Shown: in pieces, positions 40,303 to 51,242 of the stretch | Numbering within the stretch: the stretch's first letter is position 1 | How the letters are laid out: each line of letters starts with the position of its first letter | Assembly (NCBI GenBank): GCA_030847615.1 | Contig: JAUMIR010000011.1 | Span: forward strand, 38,237,001 to 38,301,000 | Direction: 5' to 3' | Length of the DNA: 64,000 bases | DNA from: Gambelia wislizenii | Taxonomy: Eukaryota > Chordata > Lepidosauria > Squamata > Crotaphytidae | Notes under the pieces: model-generated | What the model was told of the DNA's origin: nothing | Databases searched by the model: none | What the model saw: the letters and a program-made list of their open reading frames with translations, nothing else | Made by a program: the position numbers and the translations under genes

Positions 40303-40415
40303 TTCAGAAAATCCCGACTTTGGCCCAATCCACTTCTCCTCAGCTCCTCCTTCCTTACACAAGTAGCTTTTGCAGGATCACTGCCTAGACTCGCAGCGAT
40401 TCCCAAACTCTAGCC

Positions 40416-40655
40416 TAGTGGTTCTCAACCTGTGGGTCCCCAGATGTTGTTGGACTACAGTTCCCAGAAACCCTCGGAGGTCTCACCTTGACAGCCAGGT
40501 AATTCTCCCAGTCATGAGGTTGTATGATTGAACTCAGAGCCTCACTAATGACTGGGAGGACCACCTGGCTGTCAAGGTGAGAGACCTCCCAAGGGCTCCT
40601 ACTGGGAACTGTAGTCCAACAACATCTGGGGACCCCCACAGGTTGAGAACCGCTG
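40416..40655. mobile_element. Palindromic hAT-like MITE, 240 bp
   Basis: TAGTGGTTCTCAACCTGTGG at the left pairs with CCACAGGTTGAGAACCGCTG at the right, and pairing continues inwards through GACAGCCAGGT / ACCTGGCTGTC to a loop near 40515-40545. No coding frame. Confidence 0.85.
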
Positions 40656-41013
40656 CCCTCCAGATCTTTTGGACTCCACCTCCCAGAATTCCTGACTGTT
40701 GGCCAAGCTGGCTGGGGCTCCTGGGAGTTGAAGTCCCAAACGCCTGGAGGACCCAAGTTTGGGAACCAGGGGCCTAGAGCTCCCTTAGCTGCAGACCTTT
40801 CCCACCCCCTGCTCACGGAGCCCATGGCAGACCCCTCCATGAGACACCCACCTCCTCCTCCTAAGGGCCCACCTGGAAGCACAGGATCCCCCCCCCCAAA
40901 AAAGCAAGCCCCTGCAGGAGGCTCTCCCCTCTCTCAGGCTGCAGGTGAAGCTGGCCTGGCTGCTCCCACTGGCCAGAAGATCCCCCCTGCAGAGTAGGCC
41001 AGGCCCGCCTCAC

Positions 41014-41450
41014 CTGAGCGCCCCCCCCGCTTCCGCCTACCTGAGGCCAAGGGGCTCCTCAGGTGAGACCTGCCCTGCTTTGGCCCCGCCCCCAGGACCG
41101 GCTTGGCCCCGCCCCCAGGACCGGCTTGGCCCCGCCCACCCACCCCACCAAGTCCCTGCAGTCGCCGCCCCTGAGCGCGGGCCAATCCCCCCAGGCCCCG
41201 CCCACCCTCCCGCGAGGCCCCGCCCCCTCACGAGGTCTCGCTCCTCAGGGCGCCCCTCCCCCCGCGGGCCCCAAGATGGTGGCCCCCCCTCAGCCCCGCC
41301 CGAGCCTTCACCTGCCGCCTCCACGGGCCCGGCGGCCACGGCCACGGCGCGCCTCCTGCTCCCGGGCCCGCTCCCCGCCCCTCGCCCCGCAGCCCACCCA
41401 AGGTCCACCTCGCGGCGGCGGCGGCGGCAGCAGCGGCAGCGGCCCCTTTA
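41014..41450 (-). other. ZMYM3: Candidate non-coding first exon of ZMYM3
   Basis: A consensus donor CAG|GTGAGG at 41014/41013 and another, CAG|GTAGGC, at 41041/41040 could end exon 1. Start of transcription is guessed from the CCAAT boxes at 41521-41588. Exact borders are unknown. Confidence 0.4.
41080..41137. repeat. 23-bp tandem repeat with GC boxes
   Basis: The unit TTGGCCCCGCCCCCAGGACC+GGC occurs at 41080-41102 and 41103-41125, with a partial third copy. Each carries an Sp1-type GC box. Confidence 0.85.
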
Positions 41451-41520
41451 AATGGAGGCGCCGCTCGGAGCCCTCAGCGCGCCGCAGCCCAAGCGAAGGG
41501 GGAGGCCTGGGAGGCTCCCC

Positions 41521-41588
41521 ATTGGCCGAGGCTAGGCCAGGGCGGCGCCCCCATTGGCCGCCGCCGCTGGGCCCCGCGCTCCCATTGG
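41521..41588 (-). promoter_or_regulatory. Three CCAAT boxes at 31-32 bp spacing (NF-Y type)
   Basis: ATTGG at 41521-41525, 41553-41557 and 41584-41588, each in the context GCCAATGGG on the minus strand, so oriented to ZMYM3. Spacings are 32 and 31 bp, near three helical turns, the arrangement typical of NF-Y-driven promoters. Confidence 0.75.
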
Positions 41589-42449
41589 CTGCGGCGGGGC
41601 CTGGGCTCGCGAGACTGGCCACGGCGGCTCGGAAAACCCGGCGCGGATCTGCGAGGCGGTCGGGATCGGGACGGTGAGGCGGAAAACCCGGAGCGGAGCC
41701 AGATTGGGAGCCGGGGCGCCTGGGGTGGGGGTGCTGGGGTGGGGGAAGGGCGGGGTGTGTCTGTGGGGGGCGCCGAGGGCCAAGGAAAACGGCGCCCCAC
41801 GTTCCCCACCCCGAACAGCGCGCCACGGGAGGGGGCCAAAATCGGGGGAGGGGTCGCGGGTGGGGCGGGGGGTGGGTGGGGAGAGGGCGCCCCCCGTGGA
41901 CGTGGCCCCTCTGGGTCTCCCGCCGCCCCGGGCCCGGAGCCCCCTCACCTGCTTCGCCGCCCCACCCGGGCCGGAGGGCGCCCTCGGTGGGCCCCTCGCA
42001 GAGGCAGCGGCGGCAGCCCCTTCCGCACCGCCCGGTCCGAGCCCGCCGCAGCCGGGGCCCACGCAGGCGGGAAGGCGGGTGGGGTGGGCGGACGCCGCCT
42101 CCGGGACGGACAGGCAGGCAGGCAGGCAGGCGGACCCACGGACGGAGAGAGAGGCTGGGGCTGGGGCTGGGGGGGGGGGTCTGCTGGGAGGACCCCCCTC
42201 CTCTCCCCCTCCGGCCCGCCCCCCAAAAGCCCTGAGTGGAGGGCATGCCTCCCCCTCCATTGGCACGGGAGGGGTCGGGTGGGGAGGGGTCCTTGCCCCA
42301 TAGACCAGGAATGCTTCCCTCCCCCCCCCACAAGCAACCCCAGTGCTGACCCCCACGTTCCCCTCCCCAGAGGAAAGGGGCCCCGAAAGGTGTCCGGTGG
42401 AGAGACCCCCCCAGTCAAACCCCCACCCCTTTTCCAGCCACACACACTT

Positions 42450-42800
42450 CGACTAAATGAGGTGCTCCCCCCCCTGGAATATCCCCACATTTCCCCCATT
42501 GGAAGCCAAATGTCTCCATCATCACTCCCTCCCCCCCCCTGGAATATCCCCAAATCTCCCCCCCATGGGGCACCCCCCAAATGTCTCCATCATCCAAATG
42601 AGGTGTTTCCCCCCATGGAATATCCCCACTTTTCCCCATCGAAAGCCAAATGTCTCCATCTCCTCTCCACATGTCTCCATCATCCAATCCTCCCCCCCCC
42701 CATGGAAGAGCCCCAAATCCCTCATGCATTCAAATCTCCTCCATGGAAAGCCTTCAAATCACCCCCCAACACCCCCCCCCATGGAACAGCCATACAATCT
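42450..42800. repeat. Degenerate C-rich minisatellite
   Basis: Units of about 65-75 bases built on CCCCTGGAATATCCCCA and CAAATGTCTCCATCATCC recur at about 42470, 42536, 42612 and 42697 with decay. Confidence 0.7.
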
Positions 42801-42870
42801 GTGCCCCCCCTTAATTCCTATCTGGAACATGCATTGCTTGCATTATTTTAGCTTCTTCCCCCCCAACAAC

Positions 42871-42899
42871 TACACACACACACACACACACACACACAC
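42871..42899. repeat. (CA)n microsatellite
   Basis: About 14 CA units. Confidence 0.9.
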
Positions 42900-43360
42900 G
42901 AAGACCATCTTGCTTCACCTGCTAAGACAGAGCCTTATAAAAGCCTCCAATGGCACTCTTTCTGAATAGGACCTGAACTGAGGTGGGGGGCATTTTCCCT
43001 TTCAGAAATTCGGACCCTCCCGCTTCCTACTCCAAAAGGACAATCATGGGTTTATCCCTTTTTAAAAGCCAGGGTTAAGGTTAGGGTAACCCCCCCCACA
43101 CACAATTGCACTATGATTTGTTTCTGTGCTGACACCCTGTTGCTTGCAACTCGTTTCAGTAAAGCTTAGCTAGACCCCCACCAACATGCCCCTACACACA
43201 CATAATTGGGACACACACACACACCCCACACAGACTGTCATGGTGCCCCATTGTCTGTGGGATCCACAGTCGTGCAAAGGCTCTGCTTAGATCCATTCCA
43301 AACCAAATGCACATAATGCATTTTAGAATTACAGGTGCAGATGATGCAAACGAGGCAACC
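42900..43360. other. Intergenic, nothing recognised
   Basis: Short CA runs only. Confidence 0.4.
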
Positions 43361-43369
43361 AGATTTTGG

Positions 43370-43645
43370 AAGTGGAGGGATGCTTGTTTTTCCTAATATT
43401 TAAGAGGAATCTCTTTTCCTGTGGTTTGAACCCATTGCTCCGTGCCCTAGTCTCTGGAGCAGCAGAAAACAAGCTTGCTCCATCCTCAGTAGGACATCCC
43501 TTCAAATATTTAACCATGGCTATCCTGTCCCCTCTCAACCTTCTCTTCTTCAGGCTAAACATACCCAGCTCCCTAAGCTGCTCCTCATAGGGCGTAATGG
43601 CTTCCAGTTCCTTCCTCATTTTGATGAACCTCCTCCGGACACAAA
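43370..43645 (-). mobile_element. CR1 LINE 3' ORF fragment, first copy
   Basis: Minus-strand translation has ELGMFSLKKRRLRGDRIAMV, the end of CR1-type reverse transcriptase ORF (compare LFSLEKRRLRGDL). It lacks the 3' UTR. Confidence 0.75.
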
Positions 43646-44160
43646 ATCCTAAAGTTGGAAGAGACCACGAGGGCCATGCAGCCGAACCCCCTTCTGCCAT
43701 GTAGGAACACACAATCAAAGCAACCACAACATATGGCCATCCAGCCTCTGTTTAAAACCCTCCAAAGAAGGAGACTCCACCACACTCCCAGGCAGCAGTG
43801 CATTCCACTGCTGAACATCCTTTTACTGTCAGGCAATTTTCCCTAATGTTGAGGTGGAATCTCTTTTCTTGTAGTTTGAAGCCATTGCTCCATGTCCTTG
43901 TCTCTGGAGCAGCAGAAAACAAGCTTGCTCCATCCTCAGTTTGGCATCCCTTCAAATATTTAAACATGGCTCTCATGTCCCCTCTCAACCTTCTCTTCTC
44001 CAGGCTAAACATGCCCAGCTCCCTAAGCCACTCCTCATTGGGCATCATGGCTTCCAGACCTTTCACTATTTTCATCGCCCTCCTCTGGACACACTCCAGC
44101 TTGTCCATATCCTTCTTAAATTGCCGTGCCCAGAACTGGTTTCTTTCTTCTTCCAGAGAT
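43646..44160 (-). mobile_element. CR1 LINE 3' ORF end and 3'UTR, second copy
   Basis: Minus strand: ELGMFSLEKRRLRGDMRAMF, then CRE-like 3' UTR ending with GGTCTCTTCCAACTTTAGGA. About 85-90% like the first copy by eye and in the same orientation. Confidence 0.8.
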
Positions 44161-44845
44161 TTCAGAGGCAAAGAGGGAAAAGTTCTTTCTTGGGAGGACA
44201 TAGAAGGGTCTTCTGTCCCCTGACATTCCCTCCCTGCAGACTCCCTGTAGTCTCTTAAAGAAGCACGTTGCCCTTCACCCTTGTTCATTATTATTTTTTA
44301 TTTATTAGGCACGTGTCTATTCCACCACTCCTCAAGGCTCTTCTTTTTCTCCATTTACTCCTTCAACACTGACCCTGTGAGGTAGGCTGAAAGAGACTGG
44401 CTGGTCATGAAATGTGGCTTCATGGCTAAATGAGGACCTGGCTTTTCATTACACTGCCACTGGCTCTGGTGTGATCTCTTTAGGGAAGTTACTTATGGTG
44501 AATTTGCAACATAATGAATTTACATACCCATCCTCCATCTATTAATCAATAATTTCACAGAAGAACCACTGGTAACATGTGAGTCCCTCTCCTCCTTTTT
44601 CCCCCTTCTTTAGAAGCTTAAAGATTCTATGATTCTAAAAGTATCCATGTGCTGGAACTTCACATTGCCCCAAATTTTAAATATTCGTTCTGAGCCTGCT
44701 CCCTGCCAGCATCCTTCATGTGCTTTTCTTTCTTACATTTCTTGGTGGAACAAATAGTTTGATTGTTGTACTGCTTTTGGGAGGGAATGCATGGAGAAGC
44801 AACCTGAAGTCTCACTTCAACAATCTATATTCTCATCATAGGAAT
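44161..44845. other. Intergenic, nothing recognised
   Basis: AT-rich, no gene or clear repeat seen. Confidence 0.4.
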
Positions 44846-45770
44846 GCAGGTCAACCTCCGTATCCACAGATTCAGTATCCACGATTTCAGTTATCCACAT
44901 CCGAAAGTGTATGTTCCCTCTAGGCATTTCTAGGTCCTCCATTGTGATTCTATGATCAACTTTCAACATTCTTCTCATTGAAAATAATAGGGTTCCCTAA
45001 TATTTATTTAATTAATCAATTTATATGCCACCTTTCTCCCAGAATGGGACCCAAGGAGGCTCACAAAAACATAAAATGCACATACAATAAAAATATTACA
45101 ATTAAAAGTTAAAAACAATTTAAATCATCACAATTTAAAATTATATAAACATATAAAAAGTTAAAGAAATAAAAACACTCCAATAAAAAAGCCTCTGTGC
45201 ATGCAGCTATGTATTAAAAGCCTGCTTGAATAAAAACGTCTTTACCTGCCGGTGAAAGGAAAGCAGGGAGGGGGCCAGACTAGCCTCCAAAGGAAGGGAG
45301 TCCCAAATGGGAGCAGCCACCAAGAAGGCTCTCTCTCATGTTCTCACCAGGTATATATATAAAACGTATAAAAGTTTAAACACACCCCAATTTTTAAAAA
45401 AGCCTCAGTGCACACAGCTATATATTAAAAGCTTGCTTGAATGAAAACGTCTTTGCCTGCCAGTGAAAGGAAAGCTGGGAAGGGCGTTCCAGAGGGTGGG
45501 AGCAGCCACCGAGAAGGCGCTCTCTTGTGTCCTCACCAAGTGACCCTGGGATGATGGTGGGACCAAGAGGAAGCCTCCCCTGATGATCTTCCAAGTTCTG
45601 GCAGGTTTGTATCAGGAGATATGGTCTTTCAAATAGTCTGGACCCAAGCCATATAGGACTTTATACGTCATGACCAGCGCTCTGAATCGTGCCTGGTCAG
45701 TTATCCATGGTTTCAGGTATCCACAGGGGTTCTTGGAAGTATCCCCTGTGCATACAGTGGTTGACCTGTA
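44846..45770. mobile_element. Tigger-like MITE split by an L2 insertion
   Basis: Left end GCAGGTCAACCTCCGTATCC and right end CAGTGGTTGACCTGTA are inverted repeats; between about 45000 and 45700 lies an L2 tail on the minus strand. Confidence 0.6.
45000..45700 (-). mobile_element. L2 LINE 3' region with internal duplication
   Basis: GCCACCTTTCTCCCAGAATG and GGGACCCAAGGAGGCTCAC at the left; the block CCTCTGTGCATGCAGCTATG to TCACCAGG (45190-45350) is repeated at 45400-45540. Confidence 0.7.
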
Positions 45771-45904
45771 ATAATAAAATTATAATTCTGTAATACATAA
45801 TTATAGAATTACCATAGTTGGGATATCAGTAAGGTACTATTATTTTTAATATTGACAGTATATTGTTTTGCAAAATTGTATTTAATTTATTATAGAAAAC
45901 CCCA

Positions 45905-45965
45905 TAATAGGTTGGCCTTAGGGTCGCCATAAGATGAAAACAACTTGAAGGCACACAACAACAGT
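45905..45965 (+). mobile_element. tRNA-derived SINE 3' tail
   Basis: AGGTTGGCCTTAGGGTCGCC followed by CAACTTGAAGGCACACAACA, the 3' end of the 48571 family. Confidence 0.7.
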
Positions 45966-47800
45966 CTACAATAATCAACAATGTACAGTATATCATCATC
46001 TAGGAATGTTCTAAAGATGATGATGATATAACATCTAGGAATCAGTGAGGGATTATTAATTATTATTAATCTATTATTATTTCATATGAATAATACTTAA
46101 TTTATTAAATAATAATAATAATAATAATAGCATCACTTTAAAATACCAATAATTACTACTGCCTTTGCTTCTACATTTTCTCCCAGCTAAACTTCCTTCT
46201 GGCTTCATTTTTTCCAAAGAGCAATTTTCTGAAAACTTCCCAACAGGGAGACATTTTCCTCTGCCTTCCATCACTTCCATCTTCCTTTCTTCCTTCAGGG
46301 ACAGAAAGGGTCAAGAGACCCATACTGCTACCCTGACCATGAAACCTTCAAATGGGTATGCAGGACGTGTGACCCTCCAGATGTGGCTGAACTACAACTC
46401 CCATCATACCTGGCCGTTGACTATGCTGGCTAGGACTAATGGAGTACAGTCTGGAGGGCCAAAGGATCCTTATACCTGCCTTAAGGCTGTGGCTAAACCT
46501 TTATTACTTGCTTTGACATCAGCAATATGGGTTCAAATTATCACAGTATGAGGACAAAAACTTGTAATCTGCACACGTGTGGCATAACCCTGTTTGAACT
46601 TTTCCCCAGGGGGACCTCAGAGAATCTCTCTGTAGTGATGAGAACTGCAAGTCATTCCCAGACCATACATGATGTCATCTCTTGCCAGGTTGTTGGTAAC
46701 TATTATTGAAGTTAAAAGTCTGCAGTGTTTTTAAAGGGTGCCCATCTTAGTTGGGCCAGAGGTCTGGTACGGTCAGGCGTTTCACTTGCCCATGTTACAG
46801 ATTTGTTTCGGCCACCCTTATCTTGGGTTGCAGGCAGAGGTGATTTTTCAAACGGTACGTTCCTCCTTCAGGTGATCAGAAGCAACAGGTACACTTCCAA
46901 TCCAAACCACTTGCTGGATTGACAGTCTTCTCCTAAATGCACAACAGCAGCACAAGGGTGGGTGTGTTCTTCTGAAGAGAGCCCAGGGTAGTTTCTTCTT
47001 GGACAACAACTCCCAGAATCCCCTTGACAACACTCATCTAGGGTTCTGGCAGGGACAGAATCCAGAAAAGTCACTTTTGCAACCTCTGCTTCAGAGGTTG
47101 TCTCACATAAGGTGGTACATATATTTTTCCGCAGTCAAAACTCCAGTGGTCTCCAAGTGTGTTAGACCACAACTCCTATTATCCCCAATCAGCATGAAGA
47201 AACTGTCATGGGAGTGGTTTTCCCATCCATCTAGAGTGAGCCAGCTCAGGAATGCATCCCATTTTCTCGGTCCTTCATGGGTAAAGGCTGCCTATCAATC
47301 TGTCCAACAAGTTTACTGCAGCTTTTGGATGGAGTTAAACTTGTTTCTGATTTAACATCTTTTTCTTCCCTTTCTTCATATCTTTATTTGTATCATGTAT
47401 TTTTTTTTTTTACAAAACTGGGACTTACAAATTAAAAGAAGTACAGTATACTACAGCTTGCAGAAACATAAAAGAAGTACAGGTTGCAGAAAGCGTGGGA
47501 TGAGTCCTTCCTGAATCTTCGTGTGCGAAAAGCCAGAGAGAGAGACAGTATAGTTAAAATATAAAAAATATCACTCCTCCCTCCATCCATCCCTTTACTA
47601 ATACCCTGCCTCTTTGCAAACTTGGATTCAAAACTGCCTACAAAATAGAGAAAATGACAAAAATGCAGATGATTAAAAATATACACAAAGGTGCAAATAA
47701 AATACGTAGTATCAAGCTATCAAGAAAATAAAATGTATATGTATTAAAATAGAACAAACTGCAACAACACTAAACACAATCTGAACCATACAATTTAAAA
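45966..47800. other. Intergenic, AT-rich
   Basis: AAT/ATT simple repeats near 46050-46130, a hAT-like MITE fragment at about 46372-46470 (CTACAACTCCCATCATACC), and a T-run at 47401. No gene recognised. Confidence 0.45.
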
Positions 47801-47809
47801 TGTTTAAAA

Positions 47810-48060
47810 AGTCCCCCACCCACACACACACAATGCAATTAAAACAGTACAGCATGCTCTTAAAAGCCCTGTTCTTAAAAACCTTCAGTTTTCAAAGGCC
47901 TGTTGGAATAAATCAATAAAAAGAAAGGAAGGAAGATGGAAGGAAGGGTCTGTACTAGTTTCCCTAGGAAAGGGGTTTCCAGGGCCTGGAGGCAGCCACC
48001 GAGAAGGCACTTTAGAGATCCTCCCTGCAAGAATAGGACCTGCAACCTGCCGTTCTTTCC
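47810..48060 (-). mobile_element. L2-like LINE fragment
   Basis: GGCCTGTTGGAATAAATCAA and GCAGCCACCGAGAAGGCAC match inner parts of the L2 at 45000. Confidence 0.5.
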
Positions 48061-48570
48061 TATGCTAGGTGAGGAATGTGGACCAGGGGAGCAAATTTGT
48101 CTTTGCGCCCCCTTAACAGGACTGGCTGAGAAGAAACCAGCTTCCTTTGCTGCTGGTGCCTCCCTTTGTGAGCCAGGTAGGTCTTCCTTTGGCAGCTACT
48201 GTAGAGGAAAATCCACAGAACAGTGATACCTTTATGGGGCCAACCAAAAACGCATGATGCAAAACAGAGGAAGTTAGACACAGCTGGCAAACAGGATCGA
48301 TGTGAACGCAGAGGCATGGCGCAGAACTCCCTCCCAGCAGGGTAAAGGCACTTTGGATGCACCAGAAGCTTGCTGGGGCTTAGGAAGAGGATTCTGCCTT
48401 CTGGGCGACAATAGCCGCTGGCAGACCTCTCTTGCTCCGTGCCTTCTTCCGTCTGTGGGAGCTCTGGTCTAAAAGTGGGCCTCTTCACCCAGCCCATTGG
48501 CTTGCTCAAGCCAAGCTAGGAATGCCCTCCCCATCCACCCCGAAAAAGGAGGCAAGAGAAAGAAGGAAGA

Positions 48571-48810
48571 GAGCCATTGTGGTGTAGTGGGTTGAGCATT
48601 GGACTGTAACTTTGGAGACCAGGGTTCAAATCCCAGCTCAACCATGGAAACCCACTGGTGACCTTGTGCAAGTCACACTCTCTCAGGCTCAGAAGGCAAA
48701 GACAATCCCCCCCTCCAGCAAATTTTGCAAACAACAACAACAACCCCAACACTTGTAATAGGGTCGCCATAGTCGGAAAGGACTTGAAGGCACACAGCAA
48801 CAACAAGGAA
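48571..48810 (+). mobile_element. tRNA-derived SINE, full length, plus strand
   Basis: A box TGGTGTAGTGG at 48580-48590, B box GGTTCAAATCC at 48623-48633, then CAACCATGGAAACCCACTGG, CACACTCTCTCAGGCTCAGA, GGTCGCCATAGTCGG and a CTTGAAGGCACACAGCAACAAC end. It is the clearest pol III-type copy in the window. Confidence 0.9.
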
Positions 48811-50383
48811 AAAGGCAGAGAAGCGCCTAGCACAAAAGCCCCACGTAAGGGGTGCAAAGTCACGCACATGCATGCAACTGCCCTCCCCCTCTTGGATGCG
48901 CTCCCCTGCACCCTTCCCTCCGCCTTCTAGGTTTCCTCCTCCAGACAGACGGCCTCCAGGCGTGCATTTCCTGCTGCCTTCTCCAGAGAGGTTTCTTTCC
49001 CACTGCCAATTGGCCACTGCACTCTGCAAAGCAGGGCGGAGGGCCTGGCTGGCTGCAGACGGACTGAGCAAGCACCAAGCACGGCATCCTGGCCTAGCAG
49101 ATGGAAAGCATCAGGGAGGAGTGAAAACAAGCATTTAGGTGGGGGAGGGAGCGGGACCCCCCTGAGCCTGTTTTTGCAGCTCTCGACAGGAGCATCCTTT
49201 TTCTGTCTGCCGAAAGAGATGGATCCTCTCTCCTGGAAGCCTTTAGGAGTGACAATTCCCCAGCAAAATAGGCCGCAGCCTCCCTCCCCCTGGCCAGGCC
49301 TGTGGCCATGAAGACGGGTGACAAAATTAGGGCATTCCTCCCTATTAAGAATTCCATCTGCCCAATGAAATTTTCCTTCCATCCCCAAATTTCTGGTGTT
49401 GCAGAGAGCAGGACAGACTCTGCTGTTTTTGCATGCTCTCATTCCTATTGCCTGCTCCCTAAAGTTTTACTGCAATGCTAGAAACTGGGGGAATGAAGGA
49501 AATTTTTATTGGGGGGTAGGATTCTTATTTAGGGAGGGCAACACCTTAGTTTTTCCTCCCCTGTAACGGTACCCAAGCCCCCCACTCAATGTTTCAAACT
49601 TTTTAAAAAAATACCATTTTTTTTAAAACTGGAAGTGGGTTTCCAGATGTGTGCACCCTCCAGACTGAAGTGAGGGAAGCAGGAAAATGACCCATCCCAC
49701 TCTGAAATACACGGTGCCCTGAGCCACTGGCAATTGTGTCCCTAATTTGGGTGGCTAACAATGAGCGAAGGGCAGTCTAGCTTTGCAGCCTTGTTCAAAA
49801 CAGTAACATTGTTTTGATGGCCAAAAATGCCCTGACATATTTATGGGCTATTTGCAGTGAGGCTTCATGGACCCCCTCCTTGCCACAGACAGGGGCTTCC
49901 TCCTTCCATGGGCAAATCAGTTCCTTCTCCCCACCATGTTGATATACCTAAGCTGCATACTGATTGTTAACTTAATGGGATTAACTTCACTCCTTTGGTG
50001 GTGTAACTATAGCTTTCAACATTGCTGTTATAATTACCAGGCCTTGACCTCACTACAGTACATGATGAAAAAATGCTAACATGATTCAACTACGGGTTCC
50101 TTCAGTGCCCCCTTCTGCTGCAGTATGTTTTTTCAAAGTAACCAAACCCAACTCTTTTAGTTACTTTTTATGAAAAAACTCACAAACCAAAGTGTTTCTT
50201 TTAAATAACATAACTATAATGTTAACTACTTACTTTGTAGAATGGTCTTTTTTTGCATACTTAACAATAACTAATTTGGTTTTTTTCTTCTTCCCATAAG
50301 TAACTTTGCAAGCTCTGGCTCAGCCTCTGTTGAAGTCTGCAGAAACGGCGCGAGGCAATAATCATACAAGCTGGATGTCCAGT
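48811..50383. other. Intergenic, nothing recognised
   Basis: The left part (48850-49450) is moderately GC-rich with several open frames that lack protein-like features; the right part is AT-rich. Confidence 0.4.
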
Positions 50384-50710
50384 GTGAAGTCGAAGGCTTT
50401 CACGGCCGGCATCCATACATTTTCCTTGGGTTTTTTCCAGGCTGTGAGGCCGTGTTCTGGAAGAGTTTATTCCTGACGTTTTGTCTGCATCTGTGGCTGG
50501 CATCAGAGAATGGTGGCATAGGGTGTGTGTGTGGGTTATATACTGTGAGTCCCTGTTGGACAAGATATACACCTTTGTGTATTTGAATGGCTAGTTCCTG
50601 GGGGGAGATATGCAGTGAGGATTAGTGTCTATTTAGCTAATGGTCCATTATCTGCTGGGAATCCCCCTGTCCCTGGGTGGAGTTCATTTGCATGCATTGT
50701 GTTGGTCTAG
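50384..50710. mobile_element. Single arm of the fold-back family
   Basis: GTGAAGTCGAAGGCTTTCAC through GAATCCCCCTGTCCCTGGG; same as the left arm of 16240-16552 without the inverted partner. Confidence 0.8.
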
Positions 50711-50744
50711 ATAAAATGAGAAACACGCATCTATGGAATATGCT

Positions 50745-50985
50745 TATAGCTCCACTGAGAGAGGTTTGCGCTGTAGTTATAGTGCTATGATTCCACTTTA
50801 ACTGCCATGGCCCCATCATCCTAGGGAATCCTGGGGTTTGTAGCTTGGTGAAGCCCCAGAGCTCTTCGGATGAGGATTGAAATACCCTACATTGCAAATC
50901 CCTCCATTCCACAGGATGTCACCATGGCAGTTAAAGGGGACTGGTAGTGCTATAAATGGTATGCTGTGAAAGGGCCTGGGATAAT
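50745..50985. mobile_element. Fold-back MITE
   Basis: GATTCCACTTTAACTGCCAT pairs with CATGGCAGTTAAAGGGGACT; family of 12776. Confidence 0.65.
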
Positions 50986-51242
50986 ACACAACATAAAAGT
51001 AAACAACCACTATGTCTTACTGGGTTCTTACTTTCTTCTTGGTGAAGAGTGTAAACATTTTTGTATTATATCAAGCATTTGATGTTTCTGCAGTGGTGAT
51101 ATTTTAGCCTCTAAAGACGATTCAGGCATTTTATAATACAGTAGTTCAATGATAAATGGGTTTATCACCCTCTGAAGACCTTAAAAGACTTGAGTTCGTA
51201 GTTAGTTGTGTATCCTCCTTACATAAGGTGTATATTTACCTA

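Larger units (their letters stand above)
36341..41013 (-). other. ZMYM3 5'UTR intron with repeats
   Basis: Up to 4.7 kb between the start-codon exon and the promoter region. It holds 5S-type SINEs (36672, 37349), a fold-back MITE (37810), a SINE fragment (40165) and a 240-bp palindromic MITE (40416). The stretch 38000-40160 shows nothing recognised. Confidence 0.6.
40980..42240. promoter_or_regulatory. CpG island, ZMYM3 promoter region
   Basis: Very GC- and CpG-rich stretch at the 5' end of ZMYM3 with many GC boxes and CCAAT boxes. Long open frames occur on both strands but are GC artefacts. The part right of 41600 could also start a divergent transcript. Confidence 0.8.

Noticed and set aside
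41063..42851. Several long open frames (up to 370 residues) on both strands of the CpG island
   Set aside because: GC-rich sequence has few stops; products are P/G/R-rich low complexity with no known domain or splice logic.
48575..48640. Possible tRNA gene (A and B boxes)
   Set aside because: Boxes belong to the head of a SINE; the body and CAACAAC tail continue directly and no cloverleaf is kept.
48923..49442. 171-residue minus-strand frame in the intergenic region
   Set aside because: No recognisable domain, no splice or promoter context, mixed composition typical of chance frames.
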